Below are positions 1 to 7,098 of a DNA stretch of 21,265 nt, piece by piece. Within the stretch, counting starts at the first letter, position 1. Each line of letters starts with the position of its first letter. The notes under the pieces are model-generated. The model ran no database searches and was not told the origin of the DNA. It was given only the letters and a program-made list of their open reading frames with translations. Both the position numbers and the translations under genes were made by a program. Source of the DNA: JAVBOD01 sp031551045 (GTDB lineage Bacteria > Bacteroidota > Bacteroidia > Bacteroidales > UBA932); the NCBI GenBank assembly GCA_031551045.1, contig JAVBOD010000039.1, positions 1-21,265 on the forward strand, read 5' to 3'.

Positions 1-19
1 CATTCATCATTCATCGTTC

Positions 20-2455
20 CTATCTGATATTCGCAATGCTGATGATATCGGCAAATACGCCGGCGGCGGTTACATTGGCTCCGGCTCCGTAGCCTTTAAT
101 CATCATCGGATAATCTTTGTAGCGTTCCGACGTAATTAAAATAATGTTGTTGCTGCCTTCCAAGTCGTAGAACGGATGGCGGTTGTCCACTTCCTGCAAG
201 CCCACTTCGCCGGCGCCGTTTTCGAGCTTTGCTACGAATTTCCAGCGTTTGTCTTTCTGTTCCAATACTTTTCGTTTCGCTTCAAAATCGGTATCCAACT
301 TGTTGATATCCTTCCAAAAATCGTCGAGGCTTCCTTTGAAATAGTTGTCGGGCACGAACAAATTCTTTTTTACATCGCTTTGTTCAATGGCATAGCCCGA
401 TTCGCGGGCAAGGATAACGAGTTTCCGTACCACATCGGTTCCGCTTAAATCAATGCGTGGGTCGGGCTCGGAATAGCCGGCTTCCTTCGCCATTTCAATG
501 GTTTTGCTGAACGGGATAGCGGCGCTGATGGTGTTGAAAATAAAATTCAAGGTGCCGGACAATACCGCTTCCAGTTTCAAAATCCGGTCGCCGGAATTAA
601 TTAAACTATTGATGGTGTTGATAATCGGCAATCCGGCTCCCACGTTCGTTTCAAACAAATATTTAATATCGCGGCGGCGGGCTTCTTCTTTGAGCTTAGC
701 GTAGTTGGTATAATCGGACGAAGCAGCCACTTTGTTAGCGGTTACTACTGAAATATTGTTTGACAACAAATCGTGATAAACTTCTGCAATATCATTATTG
801 GCGGTGCAGTCCACAAACACCGAGTTGAAAATATTCATTTCAACGATATTGTCGCGTAAAATTTTCGGAGACGACGGGATTCCTTGTTGTGTCAATTCTT
901 CCTTGTAATTATCCAGATCAATGCCTTCGCGCTTGAGCAATAATTTTTTAGAATTGGCTATTCCCACCACTTTTAATTTCAGGGAATTTTGTTGCATCAA
1001 TTTGGGTTGTTGCGCTTTCAGTTGCTGAATCAGGCTGCTGCCAACGGTTCCGATGCCTGCTAAGAAGATATTCAACTCGTGATATTCCGATAGGAAGAAC
1101 GAATCGTGCAGCGTATTCAGCGTTTTCCGTAAATCTTTCCGGGCAATGACGAACGAAATATTTGTTTCCAGCGCGCCTTGTGCGCAAAGTTTCACGTTGA
1201 TACCGCCGCGTCCCAAGGTGCCGAACAGTTTTCCGGTAATGCCGGGCGTGTCTTTCATGCCTTCGCCCACAATAGCAACCGTTGCCAAGTCTTTTTCGGC
1301 CGTTATTTCGTTGATTTCGCCCTGCGCAATTTCAAGGGAGAATTCGTCGCGCAAACTTTTTATCGACAGTTCCGCATCGCACTCTTTTACCCCAAACGAA
1401 GTGGTGTTTTCCGACGAAGCCTGCGCCACGATAAACACACTGATGCCGTTTTTGGCCAGCGCTTTAAAAATGCGGTAATTCACCCCGATAACGCCGACCA
1501 TTCCCAAGCCGCGAATCGTAATCAGGCACGTGTCGTTGATAGACGAGATTCCTTTGATGATCGGTTGCTTGTCGGCGATGCGTTCTTTGGAAATAAGCGT
1601 CCCCGGCGCTGTCGGGTTAAACGTGTTTTTAATGCGCACCGGAATATTTTTGTGGAACACCGGGAAAATCGTCGGCGGATAAATGACTTTTGCCCCGAAG
1701 TTACAAAGCTCCATGGCTTCGACAAAGCTGAGGTTTTCGATAACGTAAGCGGTGTTAATCACGCGCGGGTCGGCAGTCATGAAACCGTCCACATCCGTCC
1801 ATATTTCGAGCATGGACGCGTTGAGCGCCGCCGCAATAATCGCCGCCGTGTAGTCGGAGCCTCCGCGCCCGAGGTTGGTGGTGTCTTCCGTGTCCTTGTC
1901 CTGTGCGATAAATCCGGGAACAACACTTATTTTAGGAAGCGTTTTAAAGGCGTTTTTGATAAGCCTGTTGCTCTCTTCAAAATCGACAATGTGTTTGGCG
2001 AATTGCCGGGTGGTTTTAATCAGTTCGCAAGCATCGAATAATTTCGAACCGCTGATGATGTGATGAATGATGAGCGAGCTGCAACGTTCGCCGTAGCTTA
2101 CAATCGTATCGCTTGTCTTGGACGACAGTTCGCGAATCAAAAACACGCCGCGAAGAATATTGCTCAATTCGTCGAACAGCACGGTTAATTGCGCTTTTAC
2201 TTTTGCCTGCTCGGCCTGCGCCACCAAGGCCTCCACCACTTCTTCGTGCCTTTTGATGAGTTGCCGGTATTCCTGTTCATAAAGTTCGTCGCGCATCGAG
2301 GACATTCGCGATATGGCTAACAGTTTATCCGTTACGCCGCCCAAGGCGGACACTACCACGATAACCGGCTCATCGCAGGCTGCCACGATTTTTTGTACGT
2401 TAGCAAGCCCTTCTACCGACCCTACAGATGTTCCTCCAAACTTTAAGACTTTCAT
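20..2455 (-). CDS. thrA: Bifunctional aspartokinase / homoserine dehydrogenase
   Basis: Catalyses the first and third steps of the aspartate pathway to threonine and methionine: ATP-dependent phosphorylation of aspartate and NAD(P)H reduction of aspartate semialdehyde to homoserine. It should be a soluble cytoplasmic oligomer. The 811-residue protein is the usual length for ThrA-type fusions (E. coli about 820). The N-terminus carries the aspartokinase signature KFGGTSVGS (residues 5-13) and the GRGGSDYTA motif lies near residue 200. Two ACT-type regulatory segments follow at about 310-450. The dehydrogenase half begins with a Rossmann motif (FLAGIGTVGSS, about 460) and includes VTANK and LSGTLNFIFN. 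The ATG at 2455 is supported by the conserved MKVLKFGG opening. The stop lies 19 bases from the window edge, and a downstream thr gene may begin just outside. Intact, with no frameshift seen. Confidence 0.97.
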   Translation of the reverse strand: MKVLKFGGTSVGSVEGLANVQKIVAACDEPVIVVVSALGGVTDKLLAISRMSSMRDELYEQEYRQLIKRHEEVVEALVAQAEQAKVKAQLTVLFDELSNILRGVFLIRELSSKTSDTIVSYGERCSSLIIHHIISGSKLFDACELIKTTRQFAKHIVDFEESNRLIKNAFKTLPKISVVPGFIAQDKDTEDTTNLGRGGSDYTAAIIAAALNASMLEIWTDVDGFMTADPRVINTAYVIENLSFVEAMELCNFGAKVIYPPTIFPVFHKNIPVRIKNTFNPTAPGTLISKERIADKQPIIKGISSINDTCLITIRGLGMVGVIGVNYRIFKALAKNGISVFIVAQASSENTTSFGVKECDAELSIKSLRDEFSLEIAQGEINEITAEKDLATVAIVGEGMKDTPGITGKLFGTLGRGGINVKLCAQGALETNISFVIARKDLRKTLNTLHDSFFLSEYHELNIFLAGIGTVGSSLIQQLKAQQPKLMQQNSLKLKVVGIANSKKLLLKREGIDLDNYKEELTQQGIPSSPKILRDNIVEMNIFNSVFVDCTANNDIAEVYHDLLSNNISVVTANKVAASSDYTNYAKLKEEARRRDIKYLFETNVGAGLPIINTINSLINSGDRILKLEAVLSGTLNFIFNTISAAIPFSKTIEMAKEAGYSEPDPRIDLSGTDVVRKLVILARESGYAIEQSDVKKNLFVPDNYFKGSLDDFWKDINKLDTDFEAKRKVLEQKDKRWKFVAKLENGAGEVGLQEVDNRHPFYDLEGSNNIILITSERYKDYPMMIKGYGAGANVTAAGVFADIISIANIR

Positions 2456-2483
2456 ATGTTATTTTTTTATTAAAACGAAGTCA

Positions 2484-2491
2484 CAAAAGTA
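2484..2491 (-). promoter_or_regulatory. Putative -7 box for thrA
   Basis: Read on the minus strand this is TACTTTTG, matching the Bacteroidota -7 consensus TAnnTTTG. It lies about 28 bases upstream of the thrA ATG, leaving a leader of roughly 20-25 nt. No clear -33 TTTG was found. Match to a known consensus; not tested. Confidence 0.5.
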
Positions 2492-2520
2492 CGCATTTTA
2501 GGGGATTTTGAAAAAATACT

Positions 2521-2528
2521 TAACTTTG
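2521..2528 (+). promoter_or_regulatory. Putative -7 box for the nitrilase gene
   Basis: TAACTTTG matches TAnnTTTG. It ends only 7 bases before the ATG at 2536, so transcription from it would give an almost leaderless mRNA. It lies back to back with the thrA box in an 80-bp divergent region. The true promoter could be further upstream. Confidence 0.4.
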
Positions 2529-2535
2529 TTTCATT

Positions 2536-3309
2536 ATGAAAGTTGCTTTATTACAAACCCGGATGGAGTGGCGGCAAAAAGCTGCAAACATTGCTCATTA
2601 TTCAAAATTGATAGACGCTTTACCTTCGGATTGCCGTTTGGTAGTGTTGCCGGAAATGTTTACCACCGGTTTTTCCATGGAAGATGTGCCTGCCTTAGCC
2701 GAAACAAAGGAGGGCGCGACGGTGCAGTGGCTGCGCGATACGGCGCGTGCAAAACGAATGGCGCTGTGTGGTAGTGTAATTATCGAGGAAGAAAGAAAAA
2801 TCTTTAATCGTTTATTTTTTGTATTTCCGGATGGCCGTTTTCAATATTATGATAAACGTCATTTATTTGCAGTGGGCGGAGAAGCGGCTGTATTTAGTGG
2901 CGGAAATACGCGTTTGACAGTGGCATATGAAGGCTGGCGCATTTGTCCACTCATTTGTTACGATTTGCGTTTTCCGGTGTGGAGCCGTAATATCGGCAAT
3001 GAATACGATATGTTGATTTACTCGGCCAATTGGCCGCAATCGCGCATCGGCGTTTGGAATACCTTACTACCGGCAAGGGCTATTGAAAATCAAACTTATG
3101 TTTTAGGCGTGAATCGTGTAGGCGATGATGGGCAGGGCATTGCGCATAACGGACAAAGTAAGATAATAGGCTTCAAGGGGGAAATCCTACAACAAGCCGG
3201 CGATACGGAAACGGCATTGATTGCTGAATTATCACTTAACGAACTGCAAAAATTCCGTGAGAAATTTCCTGTATGGCGCGATGCCGATAAGTTTACAATA
3301 GAAGTATAA
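2536..3309 (+). CDS. Nitrilase-superfamily amidohydrolase, omega-amidase-like
   Basis: A 257-residue carbon-nitrogen hydrolase most like the YafV/NIT2 omega-amidases. These hydrolyse alpha-ketoglutaramate or alpha-ketosuccinamate to the keto acid plus ammonia and often serve methionine salvage. The Glu-Lys-Cys triad is visible: E40 in LPEMFTTGFSM, K107 in YDKRHLF and C141 in PLICYDLRFPVW. The YDLRFP and SANWP motifs are typical of this branch. No signal peptide, so cytoplasmic. The ATG at 2536 begins the conserved MKVALLQ strand. The gene converges on the DAHP synthase gene with a single base between the two stop codons. Family assignment is firm; the substrate is inferred. Confidence 0.92.
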   Translation: MKVALLQTRMEWRQKAANIAHYSKLIDALPSDCRLVVLPEMFTTGFSMEDVPALAETKEGATVQWLRDTARAKRMALCGSVIIEEERKIFNRLFFVFPDGRFQYYDKRHLFAVGGEAAVFSGGNTRLTVAYEGWRICPLICYDLRFPVWSRNIGNEYDMLIYSANWPQSRIGVWNTLLPARAIENQTYVLGVNRVGDDGQGIAHNGQSKIIGFKGEILQQAGDTETALIAELSLNELQKFREKFPVWRDADKFTIEV

Positions 3310-3310
3310 T

Positions 3311-4375
3311 TTATTCTTCGCCGAATATTTCCGTTTGAATACGGATGGATTCTTCGTGGATGGATTGTAAAATCTTGAGCAGGAACTCCCGTTTTACTCC
3401 TTCTACATCGCCTAAATTCAAGCGCGATTCTACCACTTCTTTCCAACGGTCCATCTGCAAAATGGTGAGTTGATGGTCGCGTTTGTAAGTGCCGATACGT
3501 TTGGAAAGTTCCATACGGTGTGAGAGGAATTTGATAATAGCCGTATCGATTTCGTCTATTTCGGTACGCATCTCCAACAATTCTTTGGCGTGGTCGGCAT
3601 CGTTGTTTTTCCGGAATACTAAATGTTGTAGTAAGGCCGAAAAAGCGTCCGGCGTGAGTTGTTGTGCTTTATCTGTCAGCGCTTCCGGTGGCGACGGGTG
3701 AACTTCTATGATAAAACCGTCGGTTTCCAAATCCAGCGCTTTTTGGCAAAGAGCCGGAATGAGTTGTGTATTCCCGCTGATGTGGCTGGGGTCGGTAATA
3801 ATTGGCAGTTGCGGAAAACGCCGGCGAAGTTCGAAAATCATTTCCCAAAAAGGTTCATTGCGGTATTTCCCTTTATGAAATCCCGAAAATCCCCGGTGAA
3901 TGGCCGCTAAATGTGTAGCGCCGTTGCGATGAAAACGTTCTAAAGCGCCTATCCATAAATTAATATCGGGGTTTACCGGATTTTTTACCATCATCGGAAT
4001 AGTTACCCCTTTTAAAGCCGATGCAATTTCTTCGACAAGGAACGGGTTTACGGTAGTTCTTGCGCCCATCCAAAGCATATCGATGCCCGCTTTGAGCGCC
4101 TTTTCAACATGTTGCGGAGTCGCTACTTCAGTGGTTATTTTTAAGCCTGTTTCTTCTTTTGCCTGATTCATCCATGTTAGGCCGATTTCGCCAACCCCTT
4201 CAAAATCGCCGGGGTGTGTGCGTGGTTTCCAGATACCGGCACGAAAATACCGCACTTGCGGATTTTTTGCTACGGCATGTGCTGTTGTCAATACCTGTTC
4301 TTTGCTTTCGGCGCTGCACGGGCCTGCAATGACGATAGGATAGCTGTCTTCCGGAAATATCGGGCGAAAAGTCAT
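3311..4375 (-). CDS. DAHP synthase (type I-beta) fused to chorismate mutase
   Basis: Condenses phosphoenolpyruvate and erythrose 4-phosphate to DAHP (entry to the shikimate pathway) and converts chorismate to prephenate. The N-terminal 250 or so residues form the KDO8P-synthase-like barrel: IAGPCSAES (about 16-24), AGIWKPRTHPGDFEG, WMGARTT, MMVKNP, ITDPSHISG. Residues from about 265 form an AroQ-type helical chorismate mutase (MRTEIDEIDTAIIKFLSHRM). A comparable Porphyromonas gingivalis fusion is known to be feedback-regulated through its mutase domain, so prephenate control is plausible here. The ATG is 6 bp behind the LuxR-type regulator gene, implying co-transcription with it and the hemerythrin gene. 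That is not the expected pheA/tyrA company. 354 residues, complete. Confidence 0.95.
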   Translation of the reverse strand: MTFRPIFPEDSYPIVIAGPCSAESKEQVLTTAHAVAKNPQVRYFRAGIWKPRTHPGDFEGVGEIGLTWMNQAKEETGLKITTEVATPQHVEKALKAGIDMLWMGARTTVNPFLVEEIASALKGVTIPMMVKNPVNPDINLWIGALERFHRNGATHLAAIHRGFSGFHKGKYRNEPFWEMIFELRRRFPQLPIITDPSHISGNTQLIPALCQKALDLETDGFIIEVHPSPPEALTDKAQQLTPDAFSALLQHLVFRKNNDADHAKELLEMRTEIDEIDTAIIKFLSHRMELSKRIGTYKRDHQLTILQMDRWKEVVESRLNLGDVEGVKREFLLKILQSIHEESIRIQTEIFGEE

Positions 4376-4381
4376 AATGCC

Positions 4382-4987
4382 TTAAATAATTTCGATGTCG
4401 TGAAGATTTACCAGTTTGTTCAGAATGGCATATACCGTTAGGCCCGACACGCTGTGGATACCCAATTTCCGTGTAATATTACGGCGATGAGCAATAATGG
4501 TGTGGATGGATAAATTGAAGTGGTCTGCAATTTCTTTATTAATCATCCCTTTTACCAATGCCACCAGAATTTCCTTTTCGCGGTCGCTCAACTCTTCGGT
4601 GTTATCATTTGGTTGCGTGTCTATCTCATTTATCACTGTTTGTATCTTGGTTGAAATCACTTCAAGCGAGTCGGTGATATTAATAACCGCATCGAAATGT
4701 TGAAGGAACTTTTCATCAATCAAACTATATACTAATGCAATGATAGGGATGTCTTTTTCGATTTTTAAGATTTCGTAAGGTGTCTTATTGGCATTGCTGG
4801 TGCCGAGTAACAGTGGATTGATGATAATAATATCCGTGTCGTGTTCTTCAATTTGTGTAAAGAATGGAATATTGGTGTCTAACTCCGTCACCCTTTCGAT
4901 ACTTGCCATTTGTGCAATAGCTATCGAAAGGCCTTTCCGTAGGAGATAGGAATCCTCTGCAATAACAATATTTTTTTTAGTCGCCAT
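4382..4987 (-). CDS. LuxR-type regulator with degenerate receiver domain
   Basis: A 201-residue protein built like a NarL/FixJ response regulator: receiver-like domain at about 6-120 and a LuxR helix-turn-helix at about 133-195 (ELSDREKEILVALVKG, NKEIA, SIHTIIAHRRNITRKLGI). The receiver keeps the acidic pair E11-D12. However, the strand-3 position that should hold the phosphorylated Asp is N57 (DIIIINP). The usual Thr/Ser after strand 4 (IIALVYS) and the Lys after strand 5 (AVINITDS) are not recognisable. Phosphotransfer therefore seems unlikely, and no histidine kinase is encoded nearby. It sits 16 bp after the hemerythrin-like gene and 6 bp before the DAHP synthase gene. An input other than phosphorylation, possibly via the neighbour, is inference. 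Confidence 0.88.
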   Translation of the reverse strand: MATKKNIVIAEDSYLLRKGLSIAIAQMASIERVTELDTNIPFFTQIEEHDTDIIIINPLLLGTSNANKTPYEILKIEKDIPIIALVYSLIDEKFLQHFDAVINITDSLEVISTKIQTVINEIDTQPNDNTEELSDREKEILVALVKGMINKEIADHFNLSIHTIIAHRRNITRKLGIHSVSGLTVYAILNKLVNLHDIEII

Positions 4988-5003
4988 TTTCTTCCTTCTT
5001 TTA

Positions 5004-5702
5004 TCAACCTTGTTTTTCTATTTTTCTTACTATGGGCACTAAAATTCTATCTTCAATAAAGCAGTGTGCATCGATATCTTCTTCGCTTTGGAAAATTTCA
5101 AACAAAACATTCGCTACATGGTAACTATCGCAGGGTAATTGCATGTATTTAATAAGAATATTTTTTAAGTCCACTAATTTTTCGTGAATATTGCTGTGGT
5201 GCGATTCAAATTCATCTATTGAAAATTCGCCGGCCGATTTGCCGTCCAATAAACTTTCGATATAGGGGAATACAATATTATTTTCATAGCCCATATGTGC
5301 TTGAACTTCTTGGTAGTAATTATCAAAGAAATTCAAAATACTGGATTGCGAAACGTCGTCTGTGCCTTCTAATATGGCCGATAAGTGTTGTCTTATACCA
5401 GGCAGGCGTTTTTCCAGAAAATAACGATGCGAATTTTTTAAATAACCTATTACTGATGCAGGGTTTAAATGAAGGTAAGAGGACGTATCGAATCCTTCGG
5501 GGTTTATCAATAATTGCATAATAGCCATCAAACACTCCGTATCCACTTTGTGGATTTCGCATACTTCTTGAATGGTCTTGTCTCGAAATCCTAACGGGAT
5601 ATTAAATCGGTTAATGGTCAATAATATCCTGTAATCGGAATGGATTACGTCGGCCAGTTTTGTTGTAGTTGTTATCGGTAGTATCGGAAGTCTTGAATGC
5701 AT
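5004..5702 (-). CDS. Hemerythrin-like diiron protein, RIC/YtfE-related
   Basis: A 232-residue protein resembling the RIC (YtfE/ScdA) family, implicated in repair of iron centres and nitrosative stress. Residues 16-65 (from LADVIHSDY) align by eye with the DUF542/ScdA N-terminal domain. The C-terminal HHE domain has the expected ligand pattern: H92 (NSHRYF), H136 and E140 (AHMGYENNIVFP), H168 or H169 (ESHHSNIHE), H213 and E217 (DAHCFIED). Spacing is close to that of E. coli YtfE. The Cys pair normally present in the N-terminal domain is absent (FNIPLGFRD). The ATG at 5702 was chosen over an upstream TTG at 5732, because that TTG lies within the promoter box region. First gene of a probable three-gene operon, and visibly more AT-rich than thrA. 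Role in O2, NO or redox sensing is inferred. Confidence 0.88.
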   Translation of the reverse strand: MHSRLPILPITTTTKLADVIHSDYRILLTINRFNIPLGFRDKTIQEVCEIHKVDTECLMAIMQLLINPEGFDTSSYLHLNPASVIGYLKNSHRYFLEKRLPGIRQHLSAILEGTDDVSQSSILNFFDNYYQEVQAHMGYENNIVFPYIESLLDGKSAGEFSIDEFESHHSNIHEKLVDLKNILIKYMQLPCDSYHVANVLFEIFQSEEDIDAHCFIEDRILVPIVRKIEKQG

Positions 5703-5721
5703 ATTTTTTATATTATTTCTA

Positions 5722-5729
5722 CAAAAGTA
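5722..5729 (-). promoter_or_regulatory. Putative -7 box for the hemerythrin-regulator operon
   Basis: TACTTTTG on the minus strand matches TAnnTTTG and lies 20 bases upstream of the ATG at 5702. This supports the shorter start. The leader is AT-rich with no Shine-Dalgarno. No clear -33 TTTG at the expected spacing. Confidence 0.5.
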
Positions 5730-5821
5730 CAAAATTATTGTATTGACAGGAACTATGCAATCCTAATAAATAGCTATACGGATTCCTGCTTTTTAAAATT
5801 TATAGCAAAAAAGAGGGATTG

Positions 5822-5851
5822 TTTGATTTTTAGTTTAATATCGTAAATTTG
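5822..5851 (+). promoter_or_regulatory. Putative -33/-7 promoter of the CNNM/CorC gene
   Basis: TTTG at 5822-5825 and TAAATTTG at 5844-5851 with an 18-base spacer, close to the Bacteroidota arrangement. It rules out the TTG at 5849 as a start codon and supports the ATG at 5873. Confidence 0.6.
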
Positions 5852-5872
5852 TGTATTGATGTATATATTAAA

Positions 5873-6937
5873 ATGGCGCTGTTGTTCACCTATTTACTGT
5901 TGGCACTTTCGGTCTCGTTCCTTTGTTCGGTAGCCGAAGCGGTACTGCTTTCCGTGTCGTTATCTTTCATAAAAACCAAGGAAGGCGCCGGAAAAAAAGG
6001 AGCTAAATTGTTAAAAAAATTTAAAGAAGACATTGACAGGCCTTTGTCGTCCATTCTGTCGTTGAACACTATTGCACACACCGTGGGCGCTGCCGGAGTG
6101 GGAGCGCAGGCAACGGCTATCTGGGGCGAAGCATCGTTCGGCGTTGTGTCGGCTGTGCTCACAATTTTAATACTTTTACTATCGGAGATTCTTCCTAAAA
6201 GCATCGGTGCGCGTTATTGGCGCAGCCTGGCGATACCCATGGCCAACATTGTAAATGTGATGATATATATCATGTATCCCGTTGTATGGGTTTCCAAAGG
6301 AATCAGCTTTTTAGTATCCGGAAACAAACCCCAAGAAAAAGTGAGCCGCGAAGAAATTGCGGCGCTTACCGAAATAGGGTTGGAGGAAGGAATTTTTGGA
6401 GAGGTGGAGAGCAAAACTATTAAGAACTTGATTCGCTCCCGCTCTATCAAAGCCAATCAAGTAATGACGCCACGTACGGTGGTAGTGGCTGTGGAAGACG
6501 ATACTGAACTCTCTGATTTTTTGGAACGGCCCGAAATACGGCGGCATTCGCGCTTTCCGGTGTATCACCAAACAGCTGATAATATTACCGGCTACGTATT
6601 GAAATATGATATTATCGACCAGTTGGGAAAAGGGAATAGTAAACTAACGGTGAAGGATATTCAACGTCCGGTAGTAATCAGTTACGAGCATATATCCATC
6701 CCCAAATTATTTGACTTGTTATTGGAAAAGAAGGAGCAATTTTCGGTATTAGTCGATGAATACGGCGGATTTGAAGGCATCGTGACATTGGAAGATATTA
6801 TCGAAACTATTTTTGGTTTTGAGATTATTGATGAACGCGACAGCCAGGCCGACATGCAGGCATTGGCCAAAGAAAAATGGCGTGTCCGGGCAGAAACGAT
6901 GCATATCGACTTTTCGGAAGATGCTCCGGTAGAATAA
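5873..6937 (+). CDS. CNNM/DUF21 membrane protein with CBS pair (CorC/HlyC type)
   Basis: A 354-residue inner-membrane protein of the CNNM/CorC group, linked to Mg2+ or Co2+ transport or resistance. Residues 1 to about 155 form the DUF21 membrane domain with several hydrophobic helices (LLFTYLLLALSVSFLCSVAEA, about 80-115, about 125-150). A linker (EEIAALTEIGLEEGIFGEVE) and a pair of CBS domains follow at about 185-310 (VMTPRTVVVAVEDD, RFPVYH, FSVLVDEYGGFEGIVTLEDIIE), where adenosine nucleotides typically bind. The protein ends about 30 residues after the second CBS domain, so the C-terminal CorC_HlyC domain of longer relatives is absent. The transported ion is inferred. Transcribed divergently from the hemerythrin operon and likely monocistronic. 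Confidence 0.9.
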   Translation: MALLFTYLLLALSVSFLCSVAEAVLLSVSLSFIKTKEGAGKKGAKLLKKFKEDIDRPLSSILSLNTIAHTVGAAGVGAQATAIWGEASFGVVSAVLTILILLLSEILPKSIGARYWRSLAIPMANIVNVMIYIMYPVVWVSKGISFLVSGNKPQEKVSREEIAALTEIGLEEGIFGEVESKTIKNLIRSRSIKANQVMTPRTVVVAVEDDTELSDFLERPEIRRHSRFPVYHQTADNITGYVLKYDIIDQLGKGNSKLTVKDIQRPVVISYEHISIPKLFDLLLEKKEQFSVLVDEYGGFEGIVTLEDIIETIFGFEIIDERDSQADMQALAKEKWRVRAETMHIDFSEDAPVE

Positions 6938-6978
6938 TCTGATAAGTCTGGAGCCTGACAAGTCCCGAGTGAAGGTGT

Positions 6979-7030
6979 TGGCGGCATCTTTTTCATCCGA
7001 TATCTAAAATCCGCCATCCGCCATCTTTTT
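6979..7030 (+). terminator. Possible terminator after the CNNM/CorC gene
   Basis: TGGCGG at 6979-6984 can pair with CCGCCA at 7011-7016 or with a second copy at 7018-7023, followed by T5 at 7026-7030. The right arm is a tandem ATCCGCC repeat. The loop is long and the stem short, so support is modest. Confidence 0.3.
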
Positions 7031-7032
7031 AT

Positions 7033-7040
7033 TATCTTTG
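7033..7040 (+). promoter_or_regulatory. Putative -7 box for lpxI-lpxB
   Basis: TATCTTTG matches TAnnTTTG. Expected transcription start is near 7046, giving a leader of about 50 nt that holds the short open frame and hairpin noted separately. Confidence 0.5.
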
Positions 7041-7048
7041 TAACTTCA

Positions 7049-7090
7049 ATGGCAAACAATGTTGCTGTGTTGCTACAGCACACCAAATAA
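7049..7090 (+). CDS. Possible 13-codon upstream ORF in the lpxI leader
   Basis: ATG at 7049 opens a frame encoding MANNVAVLLQHTK and stopping at 7088-7090, 8 bases before the lpxI ATG. It lies just after the predicted transcription start. A perfect 6-bp inverted repeat (TGCTGT 7063-7068, ACAGCA 7075-7080) lies inside it. It could be a leader peptide or coupling device, or chance. No homolog is known to me. Confidence 0.25.
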   Translation: MANNVAVLLQHTK

Positions 7091-7098
7091 CAACGCTT

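Noticed and set aside
1178..2041. 287-codon plus-strand open frame opposite thrA
   Set aside because: Lies wholly inside the clear thrA coding region; its Arg/Val/Phe/Asn-rich composition is typical of an antisense frame of a GC-richer gene and no domain is recognisable.
5849..5872. TTG start adding 8 residues to the CNNM/CorC protein
   Set aside because: The TTG is part of the TAAATTTG promoter box; the ATG at 5873 directly precedes the first membrane helix.
7011..7023. Tandem ATCCGCC units as a possible CRISPR or VNTR
   Set aside because: Only two copies of a 7-bp unit; no spacer structure or longer array.
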